From positions 42,948,039 through 43,012,038 of the forward strand of contig OX359266.1 in the NCBI GenBank assembly GCA_947179155.2: a stretch of 64,000 nt of DNA, read 5' to 3'. Position numbers and translations under genes: made by a program. The notes below the pieces were generated by a model. It did no database searches. It saw only the letters and a program-made list of their open reading frames with translations, and was not told the DNA's origin. Of this stretch, positions 36,242 through 47,748 are shown piece by piece. The stretch is from Hedera helix (lineage: Eukaryota > Streptophyta > Magnoliopsida > Apiales > Araliaceae). The stretch's first letter is position 1. The number at the start of each line of letters is the position of its first letter.

Positions 36242-36530
36242 CTCTTTGGCCCGTAGTGCAAAGATGAACTGTTGGTTGGTATGATTATAACCAAAAGCTG
36301 AATCTGGTATAATCATGACCGTTGGTGCTTTATTGAATATCTTTGGCCCGTAGTGCAAAGATGAACTGTTGATTGGTATGATTATTACCAAAGGCTGAAT
36401 CTGGTATAATCATGACCGTTGGTGTTATATTAAATGTCTTTGGCCCGTAGTGCAAATATGAACTGTTGATCTGCATGATTATGATCAGGAACTGTGAATT
36501 TTTATTATCATGACTAATGGTATTTCAGAT
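36242..36530 (+). repeat. Three tandem repeats of about 96 bp in the leader (B)
   Basis: Units start CTTTGGCCCGTAGTGCAAAG. Inside, GGTATGATTAT and ATAATCATGACC can pair around a loop containing CCAAAGGCTGAATC. The third unit is diverged. C carries two units, the solo LTR three. Confidence 0.8.
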
Positions 36531-37038
36531 GATAAAAGTTGATGATATTTTTACAAAAAAGAGAAGCGAGTGGACATTATAGTCTGCATTATTCTTCTAA
36601 TAGATTGCTCATTCCGCTGCTATTATTGATCTGAACGTTGTTTAAGAATTTAACTACAGTTTTTGATATAAACCTTGTAGTCTATTGTATTCTATCAAGA
36701 ACTCAACTGTTGAAGGCTAATGATAAATTATTCGTCATTATCTTAGTCATGATATTTTTTACTGGGCTATTTGAGCTCACCATTTCTTTTCGTTCCATTG
36801 TTTTTCAACAGGAGATGAGAACGTAACGGGGTCTAGCCGGGGAATGGAGTGAGAGTGCGGGGATAGCTATCATAGTCTTCACGTGTTATAAAATAGTGTG
36901 GTAATAATAATGAAGACTTAGTTGTGTTGTATTATCCACTGTATTGTTGTACGTTGTATTTCATTGTAATAATTTTGTTGTAGTCTTTTGACGACTCAAG
37001 TTTGGGCTGTGTGGGCCTAGATTTGGGGGCATCACAGT

Positions 37039-37050
37039 TGGTATCAGAGC
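37039..37050 (+). promoter_or_regulatory. Primer-binding site of B (initiator Met tRNA)
   Basis: TGGTATCAGAGC two bases after the LTR; a full match to the usual 3' end of plant initiator tRNA-Met used by Ty3 and Ty1 elements. Confidence 0.9.
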
Positions 37051-37235
37051 TTAGGGATATGGTCTTTAATGGAGATCTGGGGTTAGAACTAGGAGGGGAG
37101 AGACGAATAGAATCAGTCACTAGTGTGTCCTACCTAAATTAGATTTTATTATCTAATGAGTTGATTTGAATATAGGGACATGAAGTGATGAGTCAGTTTA
37201 TTTGAACTAACATTTATTTGTGACCACAGTTTAGT

Positions 37236-38033
37236 ATGGCATCTGGAAATCAAGAGGTTAACTACGAAATACCCGAAGCGAATGTAGCCGAAAATCAAGA
37301 AGCCACAAACAATCCTCCGGCCAACTCAGGAAATAATATTCCTGATAACATGATGAATGATGGATTCTTTAGGAATTTCATGCAGTTCATGCAGAATCAG
37401 GCAAGAGGAAATCCAGTTAACAATAACGGTAGAAACGCTGGTAATTTGAGGATGATCACTGTCAAGCAATTTAAAGAATTGGGACCACCTGAATTCCACG
37501 GGAAGCCTGACCCACTCAAAGCGGAGGCATGGCTGAAGCAGACGACAAAAATACTTGATGTCCTACAATGCGCTGATGATCAGAAGGTGCCCTTTGCTAC
37601 CTTTATGTTTCGAGGTGAGGCGGATCACTGGTGGGAAGCGGTAAAACGTATCCACCCTTCAGCACTTGAGATGTCTTGGACAGAATTCCAAGAGCTATTT
37701 AATGAAAAGTACTTCCCAGAAAGCATCCGCCATATGAAGGAAGTGGAATTCATTAAGCTGGAGCAGGGAAACATGACAGTTTCTCACTATGAAGCTAAGT
37801 TTGCTGAACTGTCTCGTTTTGCGACTCATCTAGTAGATGACGAAGCACGGATGAGTCGGATGTTCTTACGTGGTCTAAGATTCGAAATCCGTCAACAACT
37901 TAGCTCTCATAAATTTAATTTGTATTCAGATGTTGTTGATAGGGCTCAAAGGGTGGAGCAAACAGATGAAAAATTACAGCCAAGAGTCAATGATCAGAGA
38001 AATGATAACAACCACAGGAACGAGAACCATTGA
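37236..38033 (+). pseudogene. Element B: gag, stopped early by TGA
   Basis: Starts MASGNQEVNYEIPEA, 199 nt after the LTR, the same start as the sister copies. It has the capsid region (FHGKPDPLKAEAWL, GEADHWWEAVKR, YFPESIRHMKEVEF). TGA at 38031-38033 replaces the CGA (Arg) of C, just before the RGGNQHFGG linker. Nine bases (three codons) present in C are missing shortly before it. The 265-residue product would keep the capsid but lose both zinc knuckles, which bind the genomic RNA. Confidence 0.92.
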
Positions 38034-39155
38034 GGAGGTAACCAACACTTCGGTGGTAATTCCACATCAAATAACAGAAGAGGAGAATCCAGTGGGAACA
38101 ATTTCAAAAGAAAGAGATTCCATAATAATTATGGAAGGGCACCAGTACCAGCACCAACACCGACCCCAGTTTCAAGGGGAGAAGATCGACCACCAGTGAG
38201 ATGCTATAGGTGTGGTCAGGAAGGTCACATCAGCCCAAACTGTACACTGCAGTCCAAAAAGTGCTACAGTTGTGGGAAAGAGGGTCATCTTGCGCGATTT
38301 TGTCCTGCCACAAAATCAAGTCCAGCTGCAGTGATGATACCAAAAGCTAGCGCAGATAAGGGAAAATCTGTAGTTCAAGGGAGAGCTTTTGTTGTGACAT
38401 CCCAAATGGCACGAAACTCGAACGAGGTGATAACCGGTAAGCTATTCATAAATTCTCGTGAAGTCTACGCTTTGTTATATACTGGCTCTACCCATTCTTT
38501 TATCTCACCTGCATGTGCTCAGCGTTTAAACTTAACTCCTGAAAATTTGGACTTTGACTTATCAGTTGAAACCCCATTAGGAGAAATGACCATTACATCT
38601 ACTGTCTATAAATCTTGCCTAGTTCAAATCAACAACCTCACATTACCTGTTGACCTTATTTCTTTGGAAATGCATGAATTTGATGTGATTTTAGGAATTG
38701 ATTGGTTGACTACCCATCATGCTAAAATTGATTGTTTTCATAAGATTATTAGTTTTCATATTCCTAATCAACCTGTCATGCAAATTCAAGCAACTAAACC
38801 ATTGAAATCTATAACTGTTATTTCTAGCCATAAAGCCATTCGTTTATTGAAAAACGGATGTCAAGCCTTTTTAGCTCATGTCACTGATTTGAACAAAAAT
38901 ACGTCAAACTTGAATGATATTCCCATTGTTAATGAGTTTCCTGACGTTTTTCCTGAAGAACTTCCTGGTTTACCCCCAAACCGTGAAATTGAATTTTGTA
39001 TTGATCTTGAACCTGGTACCAAGCCCATTTCCAAAACTCCATACCGAATGGCTCCCATTGAACTTCAAGAGTTAAAAGTCCAACTACAGGAATTTTGGAT
39101 ACTGGTTTCATTCGTCCGAGTGCATCACCTTGGGGTGCTCCTGTTCTATTTGTGA
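38034..39155 (+). pseudogene. Element B: zinc knuckles and catalytically dead protease
   Basis: Same frame as gag, after the TGA. Two CCHC knuckles (CYRCGQEGHISPNC, CYSCGKEGHLARFC) are intact. The retroviral-type aspartic protease motif reads LLYTGSTHSF: the catalytic Asp codon GAT is now TAT (38478-38480). The aspartate is required for cleaving the polyprotein in this family, so the protease should be inactive even if made. Homology ends at about 39092, where a G is missing relative to C (GAATTTTGG for GAATTGTTGG); the last codons to 39155 are frameshifted. Confidence 0.9.
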
Positions 39156-41866
39156 AGAAGAAAGACGGGAGTATGAGATTGTGCATTGACTACCGAGAAT
39201 TGAACCATGTCACCATCAAAAACAGGTATCCATTACCTCGAATTGATGACATGTTTGATCAATTACAAGGTGCTCAACATTTCTCAAAGATTGATCTCCG
39301 TTCTGGATATCATCAGTTAAAGGTTAAAGCTGAGGACATTCCAAAGACTGCTTTCAGAACTCGTTATGGGCATTATGAGTTTTTAGTCATGCCTTTTGGA
39401 CTAACCAATGCTCCTGCAGCTTTCATGGACATGATGAACCGAATATTCAAGGAATATTTGGATCATTTTGTGGTTGTCTTTATTGATGACATCCTCATAT
39501 ACTCCAAAAGTCGTGAGGATCATGAACAACACCTGAGATTGATACTCCAGAAGCTCCGTGAGAACAAATTATATGCCAAGTTGAAGAAATGTGAGTTCTG
39601 GCTTGAGGAGGTCACGTTTCTTGGGCATGTGATTTCTAGTCAAGGAATATCAGTCGATCCTGCGAAGATTGAAACGGTACTAAATTGGGAACAACCCAAG
39701 ACAGTAACCGAAGTCCGAAGTTTTCTGGGCCTAGCTGGTTATTATCGGAGATTCGTAGAAGGATTTTCTCGAATCGCCACTCCATTAACTCAGCTTACTC
39801 GAAAAAGCACAAAATTCATATGGAGCGAGCAATGCGAGAAAAGTTTTCAAGAGCTTAAGAGGAGACTTGTTTCAGCTCCTGTTCTGACCATTCCATCAGG
39901 ATCGGGAGAATTTGTCATATACAGCGATGCTTCAGGCAAAGGTCTAGGCTGTGTCCTTATGCAACATGGAAAGGTTATAGCCTATGCCTCTCGACAACTC
40001 AAAGATTATGAGAAAAATTACCCTACTCATGATCTAGAGTTGGCAGCAGTCGTTTTCGCGTTGAAGATTTGGAGACACTACTTGTACGGAGAGAAAGTGG
40101 ATATCTATACGGATCATAAAAGTCTCAAGTATTTCTTCACCCAGAAGGAACTCAACATGCGACAACGACGTTGGCTTGAGCTGTTGAAGGATTACGACCA
40201 CACAATCCAATATCACCCGGGAAAGGCGAACGTTGTAGCTGACGCTTTGAGCAGAAGATCTTATGCGAGTACAAGTGCACTGCTGACAACACAAAAGTGT
40301 ATTTTGTACGACTTGCAAAAGATGGAGATAGAGCTAAAGACACCAAGGACCCACTCGAAGATTGCTCACGTGCGAGTAGAACCAGCTTTAATGGATAAAA
40401 TTAAAGCTGCTCAAGCTACCGATCCGGAACTGATGAACATGATGAAGAAAGTACAAGAAGGTACCATTCCCGAAGCAAGAATCGACGAGAAAGGAATACT
40501 TCGAGTCAACTCTCGACTCTGTGTTCCTAACGATCCTGAATTAAAGCATAAAATCATGATGGAGGCACACAACACGCCATTTGCAATCCACCCAGGAGGT
40601 ACCAAGATGTATCGAGATCTTCGACATACATTTTGGTGGAACAATATGAAAAGGGAGATTGCAGAGTTTATCTCAAGGTGCTTAACTTGTCAACGTGTCA
40701 AGGCAGAGCATCAAGTACCTAAGGGTCCTTTACAACCACTTGAGGTTCCCGAATGGAAGTGGGAACACATCAATATGGATTTCGTGACGGGTCTTCCCAA
40801 AGTTTCTCAAGGCTTAGATGCAATTTGGGTCATCGTAGATAGATTGACCAAATCCGCTCATTTCTTGCCTATACGAGAAAACTTTTCACTTGAACGTCTT
40901 GCCGGTATGTACATAAATGAAATCATGAGACTGCATGGCATGCCAGTTTCCATAGTTTCTGATCGAGATCCTAGATTCACTTCACGCTTTTGGATCAGTC
41001 TACAAAAAGCTATGGGCACTGAACTACGTTTTAGTTCTGCATACCATCCTCAAACGGACGGACAATCGGAAAGGACGATCCAGACCCTCGAAGATCTTTT
41101 GAGACTTTGCGTACTAGATTTCAAAGGAAGTTGGGATAAGTACTTGTCATTGGTGGAATTTTCCTACAACAACAGTTACCAAGCAAGTATAGGTATGGCT
41201 CCATTCGAGGCTTTATATGGACGCAAGTGTCGCTCTCCAGTATGTTGGAATGAGGTAGGAGAAGCAAAACTGTTGGGACCCGAGTTGGTACGCTTGACGA
41301 CCGAAAAGATCCAAATGATCCGACAACGAATACAGACAGCACAAGAACGACAAAAGAGTTATGCCCATCTTCATCGGAGAGATGAGAGATTCAACGTCGG
41401 AGATCATGTATTCTTACGTGTTTCTCCATGGAAAGGGGTTACGAGATTCGGAAAGAGAGGAAAACTCAACCCTCGATTTATTGGCCCATTTGAAATCCTC
41501 GATCGGGTGGGAACTGTAGCTTACAGACTAGCCTTACCACCAAGTATGTCTCGCATCCATAACGTTTTTCACATATCTATGTTACGTAAATATGTGAAGG
41601 ACCCAAACCACGTCATTGAGTTAGAACCAGACGTTATAGCAGAAGATTTAACGTATGAGGAAGTACCTGTTAAGATCCTAGATAAGAAGGAGCAGATCTT
41701 ACGCTCAAAGGTTATACCTCAAGTTAAGGTTTTATGGAGGAACCAAGATATTGAGGAAATGACCTGGGAGCTAGAATCTGAGATGAAGTCTAGGTATCCA
41801 TACCTCTTCAAAATGCCAGGTACGTCAATTTCGGGGACGAAATTTCATAAGGAGGGGAGGTTGTAA
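39095..41866 (+). pseudogene. Element B: reverse transcriptase, RNase H, integrase, chromodomain tail
   Basis: 923 open codons, downstream of the one-base deletion and thus out of frame with gag. RT: KKKDGSMRLC, FSKIDLRSGYHQL, FIDDILIYSK (residues ~130). RNase H: YSDASGKGLG, YASRQLKDYE, YTDHKSLKYF. Integrase: HHCC zinc site (HPGGTKMYRD ... CLTCQRVK), then DFVTGLPK, VSDRDPRF and TDGQSERT with the D, D and E in place. C-terminal: IGPFEILDRVGTVAYRLALP and the Tekay-type chromodomain tail (WRNQDIEEMTWELE). The enzyme motifs look intact; expression would need frameshifting or internal initiation. The stop codon lies in the LTR. Confidence 0.92.
41849..41860 (+). promoter_or_regulatory. Polypurine tract of B
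   Basis: AAGGAGGGGAGG, one T before the 3' LTR. It is also coding sequence for the last residues (KEGR) of gag-pol. Confidence 0.9.
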
Positions 41867-44800
41867 GACCCCGAATTTATGAAATACAAAATTTAATTTT
41901 TCTTCATATATATTTTTCCTGAAACAGTAAATGGTTAAATTGACACAATTGAAAGTTAAGGATGTTATGTGCAAATTTTATTTTGTCGGACAATATTCTC
42001 TTTGTCGGGGAATATTCGGGCCGTACGACGGCGCCGAAATAACAAATTATTTGTGGACCCCACAACGGAATATTTGTCGGATATAGAAAACGACAGAAGT
42101 AACCTTTTTAAATAAAAATAGTCAACGGTGTTAACTGTTAAAATACCGGTGATAAAAGAATAGTAGCATACGGTAATTTATGGTATTTTCTGTAGCACAC
42201 GGTACTCTACAGTAGCACACGGTATTGCACAGTGTCTCATATTATTGGTCTGATAATTGACACCGTAATTGTTACGCATCATTTCATCAATAATTGTCAC
42301 TGCATAATATTTTATATTATCAATTCAATTATTGTTGCTACACAGTATTTTGCATTATTGATTCAATAATTGTCATTACACTGTATTTCATATCATCGAG
42401 TCAATAATTGTTGGTGCACTGTAGTTTAAAATTATTGAATCTAATAATTGTCACAGTAGCAAATATACTGTAATTTATATTATTAAATTAATAAAAATAT
42501 GTAACGTGTTTCTTACATTATTATGGTAACATTATTTTATATGTTGGACTCACAGGAAGAATAAATAAATAAATAAAAAATAAAAATAAAAAAAATTAAT
42601 TTTACTATTTGAAATAGTAACGTGAATAGTGACGTGAATAGTGACGTGAATAGTAAAAAACATGTGGGACCCATTGTGGGGCCCACATGAAGTATGAAAA
42701 ATGTGAGTATTTCCTGGGTTGGTGAGGTGCGGCTGCTGAAAAATTTTTCAGCACTGGCGTGCTCACCTACCATGCGCATAGTAACTTATTTTCTCCTATA
42801 AATAGCTTACTCAACTGAATAGAAAAATCACACCTAAAACATAAAATTTTTCTATAAGAATTTTATGAGTTTTCTCTGAGAATAGTAAGGTTATTTTGAG
42901 AGTTTGAAAGCCAAAAGGAGTGCAGGAATTTTTCAAGTAAGTCTTTTATTAAAGAGTAGTAATTTTATAAATTCCTATTTTTCACGGTATTCACAAATCT
43001 TCCTTTAGAAGACTCTTCTTTGAGAAGATTCATTTTTAAAAGCTTTCTTTGGAAGATTTATTTTGGAATATTATTTTAAAAACTATTTTAAAGTTGTTAT
43101 ATTATACTACAAAAATTATGTTAAATATATATAATTTTGATAGTTCATAATATACGAGTTATCGTACACCTTGAAATTTATATGTGGTAATTACTAATTA
43201 TATTAAAAATATATAGGTTGATCAATCTCATTTAAATCAATATCCAGTCACGTGTTAAGGTAAGGAATATTATTCTTTTCACACTCTTAAATTTATTGCG
43301 GTAATGAATATCATATTCTTTCATCTTCTATTATTTAAACTTACTACGGTAAGGAATATTATCTTCTTTTATATTCTAACTTACTACGGTAAGGGATATC
43401 ACTCTTTTCATCATCATAAATGGATATTATTTTTTTTCTTACTTGAAGGGATTATCATTCTTTGATTCTCGAAAATAATATCGTTTCTTTCTTGTGCCAT
43501 TTATTTCCATGTATTAAATTGTGGGAATAACCTTACGGCGCGGTTTACCGCCTGTTGGTGAATAACCTTTTGTATTCATTCCTTATTAATCTTTGAGAAT
43601 AACCTTACGGTGCGGATTATCGCCTGTTTGGTGAATAACTCTTTGTATTCAAATTGATGGGAATAACCTTACGGCGCGGATTATCGCCTGTTTGGTGAAT
43701 AACTATTCGTATTCAAATTGATGGGAATAACCTTACGGCGCGGATTATCGCCTGTTGGTGAATAACCCTTTTTATTTGTCTCGTGTGGAAATAATTTGTC
43801 TACACGAATTATCACATGACACTTTTATTCCATATTCGTAAGTGATATCATTTTCCTTTATACTCATAAGGGATACCATCTTTTTCATCTTCCATTATTC
43901 AAACTTACTATGGTAAGGGATATTAATTTCCCTCACCTTTTGTTAATCAAACCTGCTACGGTAAGGGATATTATTTTCTTTCATACTCCTAAATCAAAAC
44001 TTATTATGGAACTATTACTTCTATAATTCCTGAAAATATTATATGTTCCATAATAGTTGAACTTCATTATTTCAACTGAACCTTCCTATTTACGTGAACC
44101 TTTCTATTGAACTGTAACCGTTATTCTGAACTGTGGATCTTGAATATCATTTTTAAATTTCACTCCACATCATGTTGGCAATTTGGACATTATTTGAATC
44201 TGCACAAAGTAAACTTCTGATACTTATTGTTTATCCTGTTCTTCTGTTCATCATTTGTATCACTGTTATTTGTATTAATCATCAAGAATCAAGCTGTTGT
44301 GAATATCTGTGGCCGGGGGCACAGATGTGATATAATTGTTGAACAGATGATAGGTTAAAGGCGATATACTAGGTTAAAGGCGATAAATCTGTTCGGTGTC
44401 TTTTATGGCACGTGGTGAATGTTCTCTTTGGCCCGTAGTGCAAAGATGAACTGTTGGTTGGTATGATTATAACCAAAGGCTGAATCTGGTATAATCATGA
44501 CCGTTGGTGCTTTATTGAATATCTTTGGCCCGTAGTGCAAAGATGAACTGTTGATTGGTATGATTATTACCAAAGGCTGAATCTGGTATAATCATGACCG
44601 TTGGTGTTATATTAAATGTCTTTGGCCCGTAGTGCAAATATGAACTGTTGATCTGCATGATTATGATCAGGAACTGTGAATTTTTATTATCATGACTAAT
44701 GGTATTTCAGATGATAAAAGTTGATGATATTTTTACAAAAAAGAGAAGCGAGTGGACATTATAGTCTGCATTATTCTTCTAATAGATTGCTCATTCCGCT

Positions 44801-45218
44801 GCTATTATTGATCTGAACGTTGTTTAAGAATTTAACTACAGTTTTTGATATAAACCTTGTAGTCTATTGTATTCTATCAAGAACTCAACTGTTGAAGGCT
44901 AATGATAAATTATTCGTCATTATCTTAGTCATGATATTTCTTACTGGGCTATTTGAGCTCACCATTTCTTTTCGTTCCATTGTTTTTCAACAGGAGATGA
45001 GAACGTAACGGGGTCTAGCCGGGGAATGGAGTGAGAGTGCGGGGATAGCTATCATAGTCTTCACGTGTTATAAAATAGTGTGGTAATAATAATGAAGACT
45101 TAGTTGTGTTGTATTATCCACTGTATTGTTGTACGTTGTATTTCATTGTAATAATTTTGTTGTAGTCTTTTGACGACTCAAGTTTGGGCTGTGTGGGCCT
45201 AGATTTGGGGGCGTCACA
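41862..45218 (+). mobile_element. Element B 3' LTR
   Basis: 3357 bp, the same length as the 5' LTR. Differences seen by eye: GAAAAA/GAAAAT near 42741, ATTACTTC/ATTGCTTC near 44013, ACTCCAC/ACCCCAC near 44162, AAAGGC/AAAAGC near 44477, TTTCTTAC/TTTTTTAC near 44938 and GCGTCACA/GCATCACA at the end. Confidence 0.95.
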
Positions 45219-45223
45219 GGAGG
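45219..45223 (+). repeat. Target-site duplication of B, right copy (GGAGG)
   Basis: Directly follows the LTR end CGTCACA; pairs with 33675-33679. Confidence 0.95.
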
Positions 45224-47548
45224 CGCAACCCCCCAATTTTTCCTTCCCCGGCGTGCTACGCATAGTAACTTCATTTGCTATAAATAGGCCCTTCGCTGAA
45301 TAAGAAAATCATATCTAAAATACATAAATTTTTCTATAAGTTTATTGTGAGAGAATTTTGAGCATAGTAAGGTTATTTTGAGAGTTTGAAAGTCAAAAGG
45401 AGTGCAGGAATTTTTCAAGTAAGTATTTTATTAAAGAGTAGTAATTTCATAAATTCCTATTTTTCACGGTATTCACAAATCTTCCTTTAGAAGACTCTTC
45501 TTTGAGAAGATTCATTTTTAAAAGCTTTATTTGGAAGATTTATTTTGAAATATTATTTTAAAAACTATTTTAAAGTTGTCATATTATACTACAAAAATTA
45601 TGTTAAATATATATAATTTTGATAGTTCATATTATACGGGTTATCATACACCTTGAAATTCAAATGTGGTAATTACTAATTTTATTATAAATATATAGGT
45701 TGATCAACCTCATTTAAATCAATATCCAGTCACGTGTTAAGGTAAGGAATATTATTCTTTTCACACTCTTAAATTATTGCGGTAAAGAATATTATCTTCT
45801 TTCATATTCTAACTTACTACGGTAAGGGGTATCACTCTTTTCACCATCATAAATGGATATTATTTTCTTTCTTACTTGAAGGGATTATCATTATCTGATT
45901 CTCGAAAATAATATCGTTTCTTTCTTGTGCCATTTATTTCCATGTATTAAATTGTGGGAATAACCTTACGGCGCGGTTTACCGCCTGTTGGTGAATAACC
46001 TTTTGTATTCATTCCTTATTAATCTTTGAGAATAACCTTACGGTGCGGATTATCGCCTGTTTGGTGAATAACTCTTCGTATTCAAATTGATGGGAATAAC
46101 CTTACGGCGCGAATTATCGTCTGTTTGGTGAATAACTATTTGTATTCAAATTGATGGGAATAACCTTACGGCGCAGATTACTGCCTGTTGGTGAATAACC
46201 CTTTTTATTTGTCTCGTATGGAAATAATTTGTCTACACGAATTATCACATGACACTTTTATTCCATATTCGTAAGTGATATCATTTTCCTTTATACTCAT
46301 AAGGGATACCATCTTTTTCATCTTCCATTATTCAAACTTACTATGGTAATGGATATTAATTCCCTTCACCTTTTGTTAATCAAACATGTTACGGTAAGGG
46401 ATATTATTTTCTTTCATACACCTAAATCGAAACTTATTATGGAACTATTGCTTCTATAATTCCTGAAAATATTATATGTTCCATAATAGTTGAATTTCAT
46501 TATTTCAACTGAACCTTTCTATTTTCTGAACATTTCTATTTGAACTGTGATCGTTATTCTGAACTGTGGATCTTGAATATCATTTTTAAATTTCACTCCA
46601 CATCATGTTGGCAATTTGGACATTATTTGAATCTGCACAAAGTAAACTTCCGATACTTATTGTTTATCCTGTTCTTCTGTTCATCATTTGTATCACTGTT
46701 GTTTGTATTAATCATCAAGAATCAAGCTGTTGTGAATATCTGTGGCGGGGGGCACAGATGTGATATAATTGTTGAACAGATGATAGGTTAAAGGCGATAT
46801 ACTAGGTTAAAGGCGATACATCTGTTCGGTGTCTTTTATGGCACGTGGTGAATGTTCTCTTTGGCCCGTAGTGCAAAGATGAACTGTTGGTTGGTATGAT
46901 TATGACCAAAGGCTGAATCTGGTATAATCATGACCGTTGATGCTATATTGAATATCTTTGGCCCGTAGTGCAAAGATGAACTGTTGATTTGCATGATTAT
47001 GACCAGGAACTGTGAATTTTTATTATCATGACTAATGGTATTTCAGATGATAAAAGTTGATGATATTTTTACTAAAAAGAGAAGCGAGTGGACATTATAG
47101 TCTGCATTATTCTTCTAATAGATTGCTCATTCCGCTGCTATTATTGATCTGAACATTGTCAAGAATTTAACTGCAGTTTTTGATATAAACCTTGTAATAA
47201 ATTCTATCAAGAACTCAACTGTTGAAGGCTAATGATAATTTATTCGTCATTATCTTAGTCATGATATTTCTTACTGGGCTATTTGAGCTCACCCTTTCTT
47301 TTGTTCCATTGTTTTTCAACAGGAGATGAAAACGTAACAGGGTCTAGCCGGGGGATGGAGTGAGAGTCCGAGGAATAGCTGTCGTAGTCTTCACGTGTTG
47401 TAAAATAGTGTGGCAATAATAGTGAAGACTTAGTTGTGTATTATTATACACTGTATTGTTGTACGTTGTGCTTTGTTGTAATAATTTTGTTGTAGTCTTT
47501 TGACGACTCAAGTTTGGGCTGTGTGGGCTCAGATTTGGGGGCGTCACA
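45224..47548 (+). mobile_element. Element C 5' LTR, second part (core promoter to end)
   Basis: Resumes at CGCAACCCCCC after B and contains the TATA box (45279-45286), leader arrays, acceptor-like CAACAG and the end GCGTCACA. It aligns without a gap to the 3' LTR of C from about 53371. Confidence 0.95.
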
Positions 47549-47550
47549 GT

Positions 47551-47562
47551 TGGTATCAAAGC
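47551..47562 (+). promoter_or_regulatory. Primer-binding site of C
   Basis: TGGTATCAAAGC, one G-to-A change from the initiator-tRNA match. Confidence 0.85.
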
Positions 47563-47748
47563 TTAGGGATATGGTCTTTAATGGCGATCTGGGGTTAAAA
47601 CTAGGAGGGGAGAGACGAATAGAATCAGTCACTAGTGCGTCCTACCTAACTTAGATTTTATTATCTAAAGAGTTGCTTTGAATATAGGGACATGAAGTGA
47701 TGAGTCAGTTTGTTTGAACTAACAATTATTTTGTGACCACAGTTAAGT

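Larger units (their letters stand above)
33680..37036 (+). mobile_element. Element B 5' LTR
   Basis: TG...CA LTR. From left to right: U3 with four CAAT(A/T)ATTG sites; TGACG repeats and a TCP-like inverted repeat; TATA box at 34615; a long transcribed leader with GGTAAGG words (35075-35220, 35725-35785), a four-unit hairpin array (35341-35592), three 96-bp repeats (36242-36530) and an acceptor-like CAACAG (36806-36811); end GGGGGCATCACA. Confidence 0.95.
33680..45218 (+). mobile_element. Element B: complete young Tekay retrotransposon, TSD GGAGG
   Basis: 11,539 bp with two LTRs of exactly 3357 bp (33680-37036 and 41862-45218) that differ at about six positions by eye (0.18%). It has an exact 5-bp target duplication, a perfect primer site and polypurine tract. 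It is structurally whole, but its coding region has a stop codon, a one-base deletion and a lost protease aspartate, so it cannot move on its own proteins. Confidence 0.97.

Noticed and set aside
44820..45008. 62-70-codon sense frame near the LTR end, present in A, B, C and D
   Set aside because: No ATG start, it crosses the acceptor-like site, and its conservation equals that of the surrounding LTR.
46540..46791. Hydrophobic 83-codon sense frame in the LTR leader, seen in several LTRs
   Set aside because: It opens with TTG, not ATG, and in B the matching frame has a stop codon; similarity between copies is explained by LTR identity.
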